Source: Muribaculaceae bacterium
GTDB lineage: Bacteria > Bacteroidota > Bacteroidia > Bacteroidales > Muribaculaceae
Assembly (NCBI GenBank): GCA_024400935.1
Contig: JAKSLZ010000013.1
Coordinates: 1 to 46,473, forward strand
DNA: 46,473 nucleotides
Direction of reading: 5' to 3'
Each line of letters opens with the position of its first letter. The first letter of the stretch is position 1. The position numbers and the translations under genes are program-made. Of the stretch, positions 17,824 through 26,626 are shown in pieces. The notes beneath the pieces were generated by a model, which was not told the DNA's origin, did not search any database, and was given only the letters and a program-made list of their open reading frames with translations.

Positions 17824-17858
17824 ACAAAAATTGTAATAATTTAAAACCTTTAGTACTT

Positions 17859-19373
17859 ATGTTAAAAGAGTGCGACTTACAACTTATAGAAAAAAAAGGC
17901 ATTACGCTTGACACAATCCAAACACAGTTAGACAACTTCAACAACGGTTTCCCTTACCTTAAGATTGACTCAGTAGCTACTGTGGGCAACGGCATCGTCT
18001 CAATCAGCGACACCGAAGCCGCTACATATATTTCACAATGGAACGAGTTCAAGGCACAGGGCGGCACTGTAGAGAAATTTGTACCAGCCAGTGGCGCCGC
18101 AAGCCGCATGTTTAAAAATATATTTGCATTTGTCACAGAGAACAAGGCTCAGCCCGAGACCGACTTCGAAAAGGAATTTTTCAACAGCATCAACAAGTTT
18201 GCATTCTTCCCATTGCTCAACAAGGCATGTGTGGAGATGTATAAGATGAATATAGCCGAACTTATCGAGGCAGGACGCTATGTAGACGTTGCACGTGCTC
18301 TGCTCGACTCTAAGGGTCTCAATTACGGCGCTCTGCCCAAAGGCTTGCTCAAGTTTCATCGTGCAGCAGCAGGCTCAGTCCACACCCCCGTTGAGGAACA
18401 CATCGAAGAAGGTGCGCAATATGCTGCCGACAGCGACGGAAACGTCAACCTCCACTTCACCGTTTCGCCCGAGCATCGCACTGAATTCAAGAAGATTCTT
18501 GACGCCAAGGTTCCTAACATGGAGAAAGTATGGGGCGTGACCTACAACGTCACCATGAGCGAGCAAAAGTCATCGACCGACACTATCGCTGTGACTGCCG
18601 ACAACACTCCTTATCGTGATGCAAGCGGAAACCTGCTGTTCCGTCCCGCAGGACACGGAGCACTCATCGAGAACCTCAACGAACGTGAGGCTCAGGTGAT
18701 CTTTGTCAAGAACATCGACAACGTGGTGCCTTCACGCCTGCGTCATGTCACCTTGCGCTACAAGAAAGTGATAGCCGGATATCTCGTGGGACTGCAGCAG
18801 CAAGTAGCACGCTACCTCACCACGCTTGATGAGGACAACGCTCCCCTCAAGGAGATACTGGAATTTGTAGAAAACAAACTGTTCACCCACAACGCCGACG
18901 CAGCAAATATGGACGACACGGCTCTTGAAACATATCTGCGCACAAAGCTCAACCGCCCCTTGCGTGTGTGCGGCATGGTGCGCAACGAGGGAGAGCCCGG
19001 CGGCGGTCCGTACCTTGCCTGTAACACCGACGGTAGCTATTCGCCCCAAATTCTTGAAGCGGCACAAATCGACGCAAACGACCCCGACGCCGTGGCATTG
19101 ATGAAGAGCGGCACCCACTTCAACCCCGTTGACCTGGTATGCTACATCAGGGATTATAAAGGCAACAAGTTCAACCTCAAAGACTTTGTAGACTACAACA
19201 CAGGACTCATCAGTGAGAAGTCAAAGGATGGTGTAGCCATCAAGGCTTTAGAGTTGCCGGGCCTGTGGAACGGCTCGATGAGCGACTGGAACACCATTTT
19301 TGTAGAAGTACCCATCGAAACGTTCAACCCTGTGAAGACCGTCAACGACCTGTTGCGTCCCCAGCACCAATAA
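17859..19373 (+). CDS. DUF4301 family protein
   Basis: A 504-residue cytoplasmic protein of the DUF4301 family, which is largely confined to Bacteroidota. The opening MLKECDLQLIEKKGITLDTI and the segment FVPASGAASRMFKN (about 75) match my memory of the family. The phosphate-loop-like SGAASRM hints at a nucleotidyl- or phosphosugar-binding fold, but no reaction is established. I moved the start from 17727 to the ATG at 17859. The upstream extension would run through the promoter and is AT-rich, whereas the family begins at this methionine. It lies 20 bases before the thioredoxin gene and may share its transcript. Confidence 0.85.
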   Translation: MLKECDLQLIEKKGITLDTIQTQLDNFNNGFPYLKIDSVATVGNGIVSISDTEAATYISQWNEFKAQGGTVEKFVPASGAASRMFKNIFAFVTENKAQPETDFEKEFFNSINKFAFFPLLNKACVEMYKMNIAELIEAGRYVDVARALLDSKGLNYGALPKGLLKFHRAAAGSVHTPVEEHIEEGAQYAADSDGNVNLHFTVSPEHRTEFKKILDAKVPNMEKVWGVTYNVTMSEQKSSTDTIAVTADNTPYRDASGNLLFRPAGHGALIENLNEREAQVIFVKNIDNVVPSRLRHVTLRYKKVIAGYLVGLQQQVARYLTTLDEDNAPLKEILEFVENKLFTHNADAANMDDTALETYLRTKLNRPLRVCGMVRNEGEPGGGPYLACNTDGSYSPQILEAAQIDANDPDAVALMKSGTHFNPVDLVCYIRDYKGNKFNLKDFVDYNTGLISEKSKDGVAIKALELPGLWNGSMSDWNTIFVEVPIETFNPVKTVNDLLRPQHQ

Positions 19374-19393
19374 TAAATTTAAAATCCAAGAAC

Positions 19394-19882
19394 ATGAAAA
19401 GATTGTCAATACTATTTGCAGCAGTAGCCATGATGGCAAGCTGCACTAACGCACAGGACAACAGGACCGTCGTTAGACCGAAACCTGTTCAAGAGCAACC
19501 GGCTCAAGTAAAAGGCAGCGCCACGGTAACCGAGATGAGTAAGGAAGAGTTTGCCGAGAAGGTTGCCGACTACACCGCAAAAGAATGGAAGATGAAAAGC
19601 GACAAGCCTGTCATCGTGGACTTCAACGCCACATGGTGCGGTCCCTGCCGCAAGCTCGCACCCGTTCTCGAAGAACTGGCACAGGAATATGACGGACAGG
19701 TATTGTTTTACAGCATCGACGTGGACAAGAACCGCCCCCTCGCCCAGGCATTTGGCGTGAGCAGCATTCCCATGTTGCTCCTATGCCCCGTAGAGGGTGA
19801 GCCCCAGGCTATCGTAGGCCTCTACCCCAAAGAGGAACTTGTCAAAGCCATTGATTCATTCTTGTTGAAAAAAGAGCAATAA
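19394..19882 (+). CDS. Exported thioredoxin-fold protein (probable lipoprotein)
   Basis: A 162-residue protein with a signal sequence ending MMASC, a plausible though imperfect lipobox with C17. The mature part is a thioredoxin domain with the active site WCGPC (about 81-85) in DFNATWCGPCRKLAPVLEEL and the cis-proline in SSIPMLL. It likely reduces or exchanges disulfides in the periplasm. I chose the ATG at 19394 because it starts the signal peptide; the longer open frame upstream overlaps the DUF4301 gene. A terminator follows at 19912-19957. Confidence 0.9.
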   Translation: MKRLSILFAAVAMMASCTNAQDNRTVVRPKPVQEQPAQVKGSATVTEMSKEEFAEKVADYTAKEWKMKSDKPVIVDFNATWCGPCRKLAPVLEELAQEYDGQVLFYSIDVDKNRPLAQAFGVSSIPMLLLCPVEGEPQAIVGLYPKEELVKAIDSFLLKKEQ

Positions 19883-19911
19883 GGACAAATACAAACTTTA
19901 ATACAACCACA

Positions 19912-19957
19912 TCACCAGAGTTAGCGAATTATTGCGATTGCTCCGGTGAGGCTTTTT
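19912..19957 (+). terminator. Terminator after the thioredoxin gene
   Basis: TCACCAGAG (19912-19920) pairs with CTCCGGTGA (19941-19949), with one mismatch, and is followed by CTTTTT. Confidence 0.75.
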
Positions 19958-19999
19958 GAGCGTAAAAAGCAATATTCTAGAAAAATAAGGCACAAAATG

Positions 20000-20031
20000 T
20001 TTGGTGGCGTGAATTATTTTTACTAACTTTG
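20000..20031 (+). promoter_or_regulatory. Promoter of the rpsF-rpsR-rplI operon
   Basis: TTTG (20000-20003), exactly 20 bases, then TAACTTTG (20024-20031). This is a full-consensus Bacteroidota promoter with a leader of about 43 bases before rpsF. Confidence 0.85.
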
Positions 20032-20080
20032 CATCGCTTTTTGAAGCAAATTTTACTAATTTATTAATTTTAAACGTTTT

Positions 20081-20470
20081 ATGAATCATTACGAAACCGT
20101 TTTCATTTTAACTCCCGTTTTGTCTGATGTTCAGATGAAGGAAGCGGTAGAAAAATTCAAGACAGTGCTCACCGACAATGGTGCTGCTATTGTTAATGAA
20201 GAGAACTGGGGTCTGCGCAAGCTCGCTTATCCCATCGACAAGAAAACTACCGGTTTTTACACTCTCATCGAGTTTGATGCTGAGCCCACAATCGTTGCTA
20301 AGCTCGAAACAGCTTATCGCCGCGACGAGAAAGTTATTCGTTTCCTTACCTTCCGCCTCGACAAGTTCGCTGCTGAGTACGCTGTTAAGCGTCGCAGCCT
20401 GAAGAAGGCCGCTAAGGAGGCTGCTGTAGAAGCACCTGCTGAGGAAGCACAAACTGAAACTAACGCTTAA
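20081..20470 (+). CDS. rpsF: 30S ribosomal protein S6
   Basis: A 129-residue protein of the small-subunit platform that binds S18 and 16S rRNA. The opening [20 protein letters not shown] and the segments [12 protein letters not shown] and [12 protein letters not shown] are characteristic. The C-terminal tail is an alanine- and glutamate-rich extension common in Bacteroidota. It is the first gene of the conserved operon with rpsR (19 bases downstream) and rplI. Confidence 0.98.
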   Translation: MNHYETVFILTPVLSDVQMKEAVEKFKTVLTDNGAAIVNEENWGLRKLAYPIDKKTTGFYTLIEFDAEPTIVAKLETAYRRDEKVIRFLTFRLDKFAAEYAVKRRSLKKAAKEAAVEAPAEEAQTETNA

Positions 20471-20489
20471 TAATTAAGGAGAAAGAATT

Positions 20490-20759
20490 ATGGCACAAGC
20501 ACAAAGTGAAATCCGCTATTTGACTCCGCTTTCAGTGGACAACAAGAAGAAGAAATATTGCCGTTTCAAGAGAAGCGGTATCAAGTATATCGACTACAAG
20601 GATCCCGAGTTCCTCAAGAAGTTCCTCAACGAGCAGGGTAAGATTCTTCCCCGCCGCATCACTGGTACTTCTCTCAAGTTCCAGCGCCGTGTAGCTCGCG
20701 CCGTTAAGCGCGCTCGCCACCTGGCATTGCTTCCCTTCGTAACCGACTTGATGAAATAA
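20490..20759 (+). CDS. rpsR: 30S ribosomal protein S18
   Basis: An 89-residue protein that pairs with S6. The core [51 protein letters not shown] contains the invariant LPRRITG and RHLALLP phrases; only short parts are diagnostic. It is preceded by AAGGAG, one of the few Shine-Dalgarno-like sites in the window. The S6-S18-L9 order is standard. Confidence 0.98.
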   Translation: MAQAQSEIRYLTPLSVDNKKKKYCRFKRSGIKYIDYKDPEFLKKFLNEQGKILPRRITGTSLKFQRRVARAVKRARHLALLPFVTDLMK

Positions 20760-20786
20760 TATTCTAAAAAAGGAGACATAAGATTT

Positions 20787-21248
20787 ATGAAAATTATATT
20801 GAAAGAAGACGTTGCTAACCTTGGATACAAGGATGACGTTGTTGAAGTAAAGAACGGTTACGGTCGCAACTACCTTATCCCCACAGGTAAGGCACAGCTC
20901 GCAACTCCTTCAGCTCTGAAGGTACTTGCTGAGAACCTCCGTCAACGCGCTCACAAGATTGCTAAGATTAAGGCTGACGCTGAGGCAGTAGCTGAGACAC
21001 TCAAGGATGTATCTCTCACTATCGCTGCTAAGGTTAGCGAGAACGGCACCATCTTTGGTTCTGTTGGTAACATCCAGGTTGCTGAGGCTCTCGCTGCTCT
21101 CGGTAAGGAAGTTGACCGCAAGCTCATCAGCGTTGTTGCTGTTAAGCAGGTAGGCCAGTACACAGCTACAGTTAAGCTCCACAAGGAGGTTTCTGTTGAG
21201 ATCCCCTTCGAGGTTGTTGCTGAGGCTGCTGAAGAGGCTGCTGAGTAA
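20787..21248 (+). CDS. rplI: 50S ribosomal protein L9
   Basis: A 153-residue large-subunit protein bound near the L1 stalk that helps keep the reading frame. The N-terminal motif LGYKDDVVEVKNGYGRNYL (18-residue core) is diagnostic. A long central helix (about 40-75) and the C-terminal domain follow. An AAGGAG site precedes the start. The operon ends at the hairpin 21268-21299. Confidence 0.98.
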   Translation: MKIILKEDVANLGYKDDVVEVKNGYGRNYLIPTGKAQLATPSALKVLAENLRQRAHKIAKIKADAEAVAETLKDVSLTIAAKVSENGTIFGSVGNIQVAEALAALGKEVDRKLISVVAVKQVGQYTATVKLHKEVSVEIPFEVVAEAAEEAAE

Positions 21249-21267
21249 TTAACTCACACAATACACC

Positions 21268-21299
21268 ACAAGGCATCAGGACACAATCTGGTGCCTTGT
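21268..21299 (+). terminator. Terminator of the ribosomal protein operon
   Basis: ACAAGGCATCAG (21268-21279) pairs with CTGGTGCCTTGT (21288-21299), with one wobble pair, followed by a T-rich stretch. Confidence 0.88.
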
Positions 21300-21349
21300 T
21301 TCTATTTACACCCAACCCCTTACTAACTTTTTAATCTCTCCACTTTATT

Positions 21350-21643
21350 ATGGTTAAACACATTGTAATGTTCAAGCTCACCGGCACTCCCCAAGAGCGC
21401 TTTGAAGTAGCCACTCGATTCAAGGAAGCACTTGATGCTCTGCCACAGCAAATTGATGTATTGCAAAGTATTGAGGTCGCTCTCAATCAAAATCCTGCCG
21501 AGACATGGGACGTAGTCCTCACCGCTATCGTGCCCACAATGGCCGATGTAGACACCTATGCCAAGCATCCCGCACATGTGGCTGCTGCCGGATTACTGGC
21601 CGGACACAAGGAACTTCGCGCCTGCGTTGACTATGAATGCTAA
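21350..21643 (+). CDS. Dabb-domain protein (dimeric alpha-beta barrel, stress-responsive)
   Basis: A 97-residue cytoplasmic protein. The pattern MVKHIVMFKL at the start, a helix with many charged residues, then WDVVLTAIVPTMADVDTYAKHPAH is typical of the Dabb family. These are small dimeric barrels found in stress proteins and some cyclases. The conserved histidine near residue 4 and the YAKHPAH phrase are present. No reaction is assigned for stand-alone members. A near-consensus -7 element (TAACTTTT, 21324-21331) lies upstream. Confidence 0.85.
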   Translation: MVKHIVMFKLTGTPQERFEVATRFKEALDALPQQIDVLQSIEVALNQNPAETWDVVLTAIVPTMADVDTYAKHPAHVAAAGLLAGHKELRACVDYEC

Positions 21644-21670
21644 ATATTCCAAGACAAAACAATCACTCCT

Positions 21671-22210
21671 ATGAGATATTTACTCACACTCATCGCAGCA
21701 CTGGGCACATTGATGTGTGCACACGCCCAAAAGAGCGTAGCCACAAGCGAAAATAATCCCACCGGCTATGTGCAACGCATAGGCTACTATGGCAGTTACC
21801 ACACTGAGGACGGTGTGCTATTTGGCACATTTGACAATACAATGCCGTCAGGCAGCGCCCGTTGTGAGACACTTATCAAGTTCCCCGAGAACAAAGCTAT
21901 GGCCGAGTACACAATCCCCGACGGAGTGTACTGCATAGCCAAGGGAGCTTTTCAGGGTAACCAGCACATCACTAAAATAAGGATACCGTCATCAGTGGTC
22001 TATATCGGAGAAAATGCCTTTGACGGTTGCAGCAAACTCATGTCCATCGAGATGTATGAATCAACTGCAGTGCGTGACATTGAGCACGATAACCCGGAGT
22101 CTTCCGAAGTGGGCCGATATAATATCAGCGGCATCAAAGTCGATGAAACCGAAGAAGGTGTTCAAATCATCTTGTATGGCAACGGAAAAGCTGAGAAAAT
22201 TCTCAAGTAA
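21671..22210 (+). CDS. Small secreted BspA-type leucine-rich-repeat protein
   Basis: A 179-residue protein with a signal peptide (MRYLLTLIAALGTLMCAHA, then QKS). One to two LRR_5 repeats of the BspA type are visible (YTIPDGVYCIAKGAFQGN, then IPSSVVYIGENAFDGCSKL). The C-terminal RYNISGIKVDETEEGVQIIL and the final lysine resemble the short tails of type IX-secreted proteins. It is far shorter than classical BspA proteins, so it may be a reduced relative. It lies 9 bases before the LuxR-type gene and may be co-transcribed with it. Confidence 0.8.
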   Translation: MRYLLTLIAALGTLMCAHAQKSVATSENNPTGYVQRIGYYGSYHTEDGVLFGTFDNTMPSGSARCETLIKFPENKAMAEYTIPDGVYCIAKGAFQGNQHITKIRIPSSVVYIGENAFDGCSKLMSIEMYESTAVRDIEHDNPESSEVGRYNISGIKVDETEEGVQIILYGNGKAEKILK

Positions 22211-22219
22211 GCTATAGAA

Positions 22220-22969
22220 ATGTCCCTTTCCCTGCTCGAAAAGAAACTACAAGAGCACAGCCTCCCCAATGCCCTTTGTAACAAAAGGTATGAGGAGGCT
22301 AAACTCATCGCACGCACATATGCACGCCTGGAGAATGCAATGGCTGTGCTCACCAATGTGGCGTGCGATTGCAGCTTTATCTGCTATGGGCAATTAGGCT
22401 ATAAGCTCGGTATAGATATTGACAATAACGAAACCGAAGTGCCCAGCATTTGGGAAAAGAAAATCTTCGAACGTGTTCACCCCGACGACCTCATCGAAAA
22501 GTATGCTTGGGAACTAAAGTATCTCACTTTCCTTGAGACAGTTGCCCATAGCTACAAATCACAATATATGTTGCAACATGTGTTGCGCTTTAAAGTGTCA
22601 CATAGCGAATACGTTTATCTGCGCCACCGTGTCATTTATCTTGAATATGACCCAGAAAACCATGTAGTGCTTACTCTTTGCCTGTACAATGCCACCAATA
22701 ACGACTCACAGCATTCCCCTGGCATAATCAACACATTGACAGGCAGCATTGTGCTCACAAGCAACAACGAAATGCTATCGCTGTTATCCGGACGCGAGAA
22801 AGAGGTGTTGCGGCTCATAGGCACAGGCCTATCAAGCAAGATGATAGCCCAGCGACTATGCATCAGCGCTCACACCGTCAACGGTCATCGTCAGAACCTA
22901 ATCAGGAAACTACACGTGGGAAACACATCAGAGGCTTATAGTGTGGCAAAACAATTGGGCTTGATCTAA
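22220..22969 (+). CDS. LuxR-type transcriptional regulator with PAS-like N-terminus
   Basis: A 249-residue regulator. The C-terminal helix-turn-helix (about 185-245) reads LSGREKEVLRLIGTGLSSKM and IAQRLCISAHTVNGHRQNLI, a clear LuxR/FixJ domain. The N-terminal 170 residues include a segment (WEKKIFERVHPDDL and later YVYLRHRVIYLEY) that resembles the PAS-containing regulators of Bacteroidales. There is no receiver domain, so this is not a typical two-component regulator. The signal is unknown. It may control the neighbouring LRR or DUF1349 genes, but no operator is visible. Confidence 0.88.
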   Translation: MSLSLLEKKLQEHSLPNALCNKRYEEAKLIARTYARLENAMAVLTNVACDCSFICYGQLGYKLGIDIDNNETEVPSIWEKKIFERVHPDDLIEKYAWELKYLTFLETVAHSYKSQYMLQHVLRFKVSHSEYVYLRHRVIYLEYDPENHVVLTLCLYNATNNDSQHSPGIINTLTGSIVLTSNNEMLSLLSGREKEVLRLIGTGLSSKMIAQRLCISAHTVNGHRQNLIRKLHVGNTSEAYSVAKQLGLI

Positions 22970-22992
22970 GAGAAAAACAGTTATATTTCACC

Positions 22993-23024
22993 ATTGCACA
23001 CTAGAACATAACACCTTAACTTTG
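22993..23024 (+). promoter_or_regulatory. Promoter of the DUF1349 gene
   Basis: ATTG (22993-22996), 20 bases, then TAACTTTG (23017-23024), 24 bases before the ATG. Confidence 0.7.
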
Positions 23025-23048
23025 TGGCAAAATAAATAACAAAAAATC

Positions 23049-23777
23049 ATGAACAAGTTTTTATTTGCCGCAATGGCAGCATCTCTCATGGCATTCAATA
23101 CCAACGCAGCTGAGAAAAACAAAGCTAACAAGCCTATCGACATCGTAGCCGAAACTCTTCAGCACCCTACTCCACTCAACCTCAAGGCTTTCAAGTGGAC
23201 GCGGGAACCGCAAAGCTGCATCATTAAGGACAACACTATCGAAGTGGTAACCAAGCCACACACCGACTTGTGGCAACGCACTTACTACCACTTCCGCAAC
23301 GACAATGCTCCGGTGCTCCAAATCACCACAGCAGAGAAATACTTCAGTTTTGTCGTTAAAACCGATTTCACCGAGAGCCACCACCGCTTTGACCAGTGCG
23401 GTGTGGTCATGTATCTCAACAGTGACAACTGGCTTAAAGGTTCTATCGAATATGAGAACGAGCAGTTCCAGCATCTGGGTAGCGTGGCAACAAACCATGG
23501 CTACAGCGACTGGGCAACGACTGCAATTCCTGCCGATGTCAAGACCATGTGGTACCGCCTGTCGCGCCGTGGCGATGACTTCTGCATCGAGAACTCAACC
23601 GACGGCAAAGAATGGCATCAGATGCGCGTGTGCCACATGTATGAGGCTCAGGAAGAGATCAGTTTCGGCATCTATGCCTGCTCTCCCGAGGATTCATCAT
23701 TCAAGGCCATCTTCAGCGACATGCAGATAACCGAATGCATGTGGAAAGCTCACGACGGCCAACAACCTGACGAATAA
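23049..23777 (+). CDS. Secreted DUF1349 (concanavalin A-like) protein
   Basis: A 242-residue exported protein with a signal peptide (about 1-20, ending NTNAA). The mature part matches DUF1349, a jelly-roll fold of the concanavalin A-like superfamily. Visible family phrases are DQCGVVMYLNSDNWLKGSIEY, WYRLSRRGDDFCIENSTDGK and FGIYACSPEDSSFKAIFSD. Such domains are linked to carbohydrate binding, but the ligand is not known. It has its own promoter and a shared terminator, so it is probably transcribed alone. Confidence 0.85.
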   Translation: MNKFLFAAMAASLMAFNTNAAEKNKANKPIDIVAETLQHPTPLNLKAFKWTREPQSCIIKDNTIEVVTKPHTDLWQRTYYHFRNDNAPVLQITTAEKYFSFVVKTDFTESHHRFDQCGVVMYLNSDNWLKGSIEYENEQFQHLGSVATNHGYSDWATTAIPADVKTMWYRLSRRGDDFCIENSTDGKEWHQMRVCHMYEAQEEISFGIYACSPEDSSFKAIFSDMQITECMWKAHDGQQPDE

Positions 23778-23818
23778 AAAATTAGGGTCGCTGCAATTAA
23801 TGCAGAGGCCCTATTTTT
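23776..23818. terminator. Bidirectional terminator between the DUF1349 gene and the M3 peptidase
   Basis: AAAAATTAGGG pairs with CCCTATTTTT, and CTGCA/TGCAG forms the inner stem. A and T tracts on both sides suit the two convergent genes. Confidence 0.85.
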
Positions 23819-23836
23819 CTGTGTAAAATCACTTCG

Positions 23837-25924
23837 TTACTTGATGATGCCATCACGGCGCATGAGGGCGTCAATCTTGGGCTCACGGCCACGGAATGCC
23901 TTGAAGAGTTCCATGGGTTCAACTGTACCACCAGCCTGAAGCATCTTCTTGAATGCCTTGGCAGTTTCAGGATTGAAGATTCCGTCTTCCTTAAACTTTC
24001 CAAATGCATCAGCATCTAATACCTCGGCCCACTTGTAACCATAGTAGCCAGCAGCATAACCACCAGAGAAGATGTGGCCAAACTGGGGAGACATAGCACA
24101 ACCCGCAACGGGCTCGAATATTTTAACCGGTGCCATTGCCTCTTGCTCAAACTTCATCACATCGCCATCAAAGGGTGTCTCTTGAGTGTACCATGCCATA
24201 TCAAGGAAACCAAAGCTAAGCTGACGCATACATGCATAGGCAGCACCATATTGTGAAGATGCTACCACCTTATCAATGAGTTCCTGAGGAATCTTCTCAC
24301 CTGTTTCATAGTGCTTAGCAAAACCATCAAGCACTTCACGCTCACTATAGAAATTCTCATTGAACTGAGAGAACAGCTCTACGAAGTCGTGGCGAACATT
24401 TGTACCCGTGATTGACGCATATTTGCCCTTAGCAAGAAGGCCGTGGAGGCCGTGGCCAAACTCGTGAGCAAAAGTTTCAACTTCATAGAAAGTGAGCAAT
24501 GAGGGCTTGGTATCGGTGGGCTTAGTGAAGTTCATCACAAGAGTAACAAGAGGACGAACCTCGTTGCCATTCTCATCTACACTCTCCTCGCGGAAGTTGG
24601 TCATCCAAGCACCAGCGCGTTTAGTCTCGCGAGGGAAGAAATCAGTATATAGCATACCCAAAAAGTTGCCGTCGTTATCAGTAACATCATAGGCTTTAAC
24701 ATCGGGATGATAGACCTGAGCATCGTGGTTCTCAGTGAACTTGATGCCATACATCTTGCTTGCTAGGCCAAATATTCCCTCAGTTACATTACTAAGTTCA
24801 AAGTAAGGACGCAGGAGTTCGTCATTTACGCTATACTTAGCATCTTTCTCCTTGTCGGCATAATAAGAATAATCCCAAGGCATAATAGTGATCTTCTTGC
24901 CCTCCATCTTAGATGCGAACTCCTCAAGGCGCTTCATGTCGGCACGCTGCACGGGAGCGTAAGCCTTGCGCAGTTGGTTGAGCATGTCATAAACATGCTT
25001 AGTGTCACCCGCCATCTTGCTTGACAAATTGTAGTCGGCAAATGTTTTATAACCCAAGACCTGAGCAAGAGCCATGCGAGTATTTGCGATATCCTTCACA
25101 ATCTGCATATTGCTATACTCACCCTCGGTACACTGGCTATTGTACATTTTATAAAGCTTCTCACGAAGGTCGCGACGAGAGGAATACTTCATAAAGGGAC
25201 TGTAGCTGGGCGCATTTACGGTAAAGAGATACTCACCCTCACGACCTTTAGCCTTTGCATCGGCAGCAGCTGCCTCAATTGTGCTCTCGGGAAGGCCTGC
25301 AAGGTCATCCTTGGTGAGCCACAACTGGAAGCGTGGCTTGTCCTTGAGACAATTTTGTGAAAACTGTAATGTGAGTTCTGTAAGTTTCTTGCTAAGTTCC
25401 TTGTACTTGTCACGGTTTGCACCCTCAAGATCAGCACCACTGCGAATGAAAGACTCACGAGTCTTCTTGAGGAGCATATAGTCCTCATCTGTATACTTGC
25501 TCTTGTCAAAGCTCTCGTAAACAGTCTTTATTCGCTTCCACAGTTTTTCGTTAAGAGTAACACTATTACTGTGTTCGTCAAGGACAGGAGAAACACGCAT
25601 AGAGATGTCCATGAGAGCGTCGTCACACTCGGCCGACAGCATAGCGTAGAATACACCAAGCACTCGATTAAGTGTTTTGCCCGAGCGTTCCAACCTTAAA
25701 ATGGTATTCTCAAAAGTTGCGGGCTCGGGATTATTGGCGATAGCTTGAATCTCGGCCTCATGTTCTTGGATACCTTGCATGATCGCAGGCTCATAGTCAG
25801 ATGTGCTAATTCTATCAAAAGGAATAGCACCATGAGTGGTCTTGAAATCACTCAAAAACACATTGTCAGCCTTCATTTGGAATGAAAACAACACTAAAGT
25901 TGCTAATAAAATTTTCTTAATCAT
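23837..25924 (-). CDS. M3-family zinc metallopeptidase, Dcp-like peptidyl-dipeptidase
   Basis: A 695-residue exported peptidase that should trim oligopeptides in the periplasm. A signal peptide (MIKKILLATLVLFSFQMKA) is followed by the M3 fold. The zinc site is intact as HEFGH (about 485-489) in TFAHEFGHGLHGLL, with the third ligand glutamate in the FVELFSQF helix about 26 residues on. Length and order match Dcp and oligopeptidase A relatives. Dcp-like specificity is assumed from the Bacteroidota homologues. A -7 element lies at 25972-25979. Confidence 0.93.
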   Translation of the reverse strand: MIKKILLATLVLFSFQMKADNVFLSDFKTTHGAIPFDRISTSDYEPAIMQGIQEHEAEIQAIANNPEPATFENTILRLERSGKTLNRVLGVFYAMLSAECDDALMDISMRVSPVLDEHSNSVTLNEKLWKRIKTVYESFDKSKYTDEDYMLLKKTRESFIRSGADLEGANRDKYKELSKKLTELTLQFSQNCLKDKPRFQLWLTKDDLAGLPESTIEAAAADAKAKGREGEYLFTVNAPSYSPFMKYSSRRDLREKLYKMYNSQCTEGEYSNMQIVKDIANTRMALAQVLGYKTFADYNLSSKMAGDTKHVYDMLNQLRKAYAPVQRADMKRLEEFASKMEGKKITIMPWDYSYYADKEKDAKYSVNDELLRPYFELSNVTEGIFGLASKMYGIKFTENHDAQVYHPDVKAYDVTDNDGNFLGMLYTDFFPRETKRAGAWMTNFREESVDENGNEVRPLVTLVMNFTKPTDTKPSLLTFYEVETFAHEFGHGLHGLLAKGKYASITGTNVRHDFVELFSQFNENFYSEREVLDGFAKHYETGEKIPQELIDKVVASSQYGAAYACMRQLSFGFLDMAWYTQETPFDGDVMKFEQEAMAPVKIFEPVAGCAMSPQFGHIFSGGYAAGYYGYKWAEVLDADAFGKFKEDGIFNPETAKAFKKMLQAGGTVEPMELFKAFRGREPKIDALMRRDGIIK

Positions 25925-25971
25925 TGGAATTATTTGTTTTTAATTTCTTATCGCGTATTAAAAATCATATG

Positions 25972-25979
25972 CAAATGTA
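25972..25979 (-). promoter_or_regulatory. Putative -7 element for the M3 peptidase gene
   Basis: The minus strand reads TACATTTG 47 bases before the ATG. No clear -33 element. Confidence 0.5.
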
Positions 25980-26086
25980 CAAAATATTTATGGTATGTCC
26001 ACCTTTAGTCTTTCTCTTTATTATTTTAGACGCATATAATGATGGAAAACTACACAACAATATATCAATCATCAATATAAAACTAT

Positions 26087-26119
26087 AAAAAAAGCAACCT
26101 GATACTATCATCAAGTTGC
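26087..26119 (-). terminator. Terminator of tmRNA
   Basis: On the minus strand GCAACTTGAT (26110-26119) pairs with ATCAGGTTGC (26094-26103), with one wobble pair, followed by seven T (26087-26093). Confidence 0.88.
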
Positions 26120-26129
26120 CTTTATCAAG

Positions 26130-26528
26130 TGGAGCTGGAGGGGTTTGAACCCTCGTCCAAACGCGGAACTAATAAGCTTTCTACATGCTTAGTCTAGACT
26201 TGGTTTTCGACTCTGGGCAGGATCAAGACTACCAACCAGGAGCTTAGTCTCTAAACTTCGGAATCGACCCGAGACATGTCTCATCCTATCTCCGATATGC
26301 TAGCACCGCCGGGTCGATAAGCCTCGCAGAAAGGGCCATCGGGCGATGTCTCGTCTCAGCCCCTTGGGCAGAGATTAAGCGATCCTACTGTACTTCAGAT
26401 CAAGCAGCGAGAGCGTAGTTGTTTTCGCCATTTAAAATTTAGTGATGACTGATATTATAGAGCAATGCCATCATCGCTCTGCATGCTTACCTACCACCTC
26501 TACACGCTGTCAAAGCCAAGTCAGCCCC
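26130..26528 (-). ncRNA. ssrA: Transfer-messenger RNA (tmRNA)
   Basis: A 399-nt one-piece tmRNA that rescues stalled ribosomes and tags their products for proteolysis. The 5' end GGGGCTG (from 26528) pairs with CAGCTCC next to the encoded 3' CCA (26130-26132). The T-arm has the GGGTTCAAACCCC loop sequence. The tag frame at 26400-26429 reads GENNYALAA and stop. Several stems between the tag and the 3' end fit the pseudoknot region. Promoter (26561-26590) and terminator (26087-26119) show it is its own transcription unit; the 5' end should be made by RNase P. Confidence 0.97.
26400..26429 (-). other. tmRNA proteolysis-tag reading frame
   Basis: Nine codons, GENNYALAA, then TGA. The ALAA end is the degradation signal recognised by ClpXP-type proteases. 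The resume alanine codon may be the GCG/GCA just before; the exact resume codon is not certain from sequence. Confidence 0.93.
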
Positions 26529-26560
26529 GTTTTTTATGCATGATGTGCGATAAGTGGGTG

Positions 26561-26590
26561 CAAATGTACAACTTTTTTTTTAGAAACAAA
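26561..26590 (-). promoter_or_regulatory. Promoter of tmRNA
   Basis: The minus strand reads TTTG (26587-26590), 18 bases, then TACATTTG (26561-26568), about 33 bases before the mature 5' end. Confidence 0.65.
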
Positions 26591-26611
26591 CATTTTTCGT
26601 GATTTTTTTGG

Positions 26612-26619
26612 TAATTTTG
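26612..26619 (+). promoter_or_regulatory. -7 element at the start of the DUF4369 gene
   Basis: TAATTTTG lies only 7 bases before the ATG at 26627, so the transcript may be leaderless. No -33 match is present at the usual distance. Confidence 0.5.
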
Positions 26620-26626
26620 CATTCTT

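Noticed and set aside
17727..17858. N-terminal extension of the DUF4301 protein
   Set aside because: It overlaps both promoters, is AT-rich and lies outside the family's usual start.
26130..26160. Stand-alone tRNA gene
   Set aside because: The T-arm and CCA belong to the tmRNA; there is no anticodon arm. I saw no tRNA elsewhere in the window.
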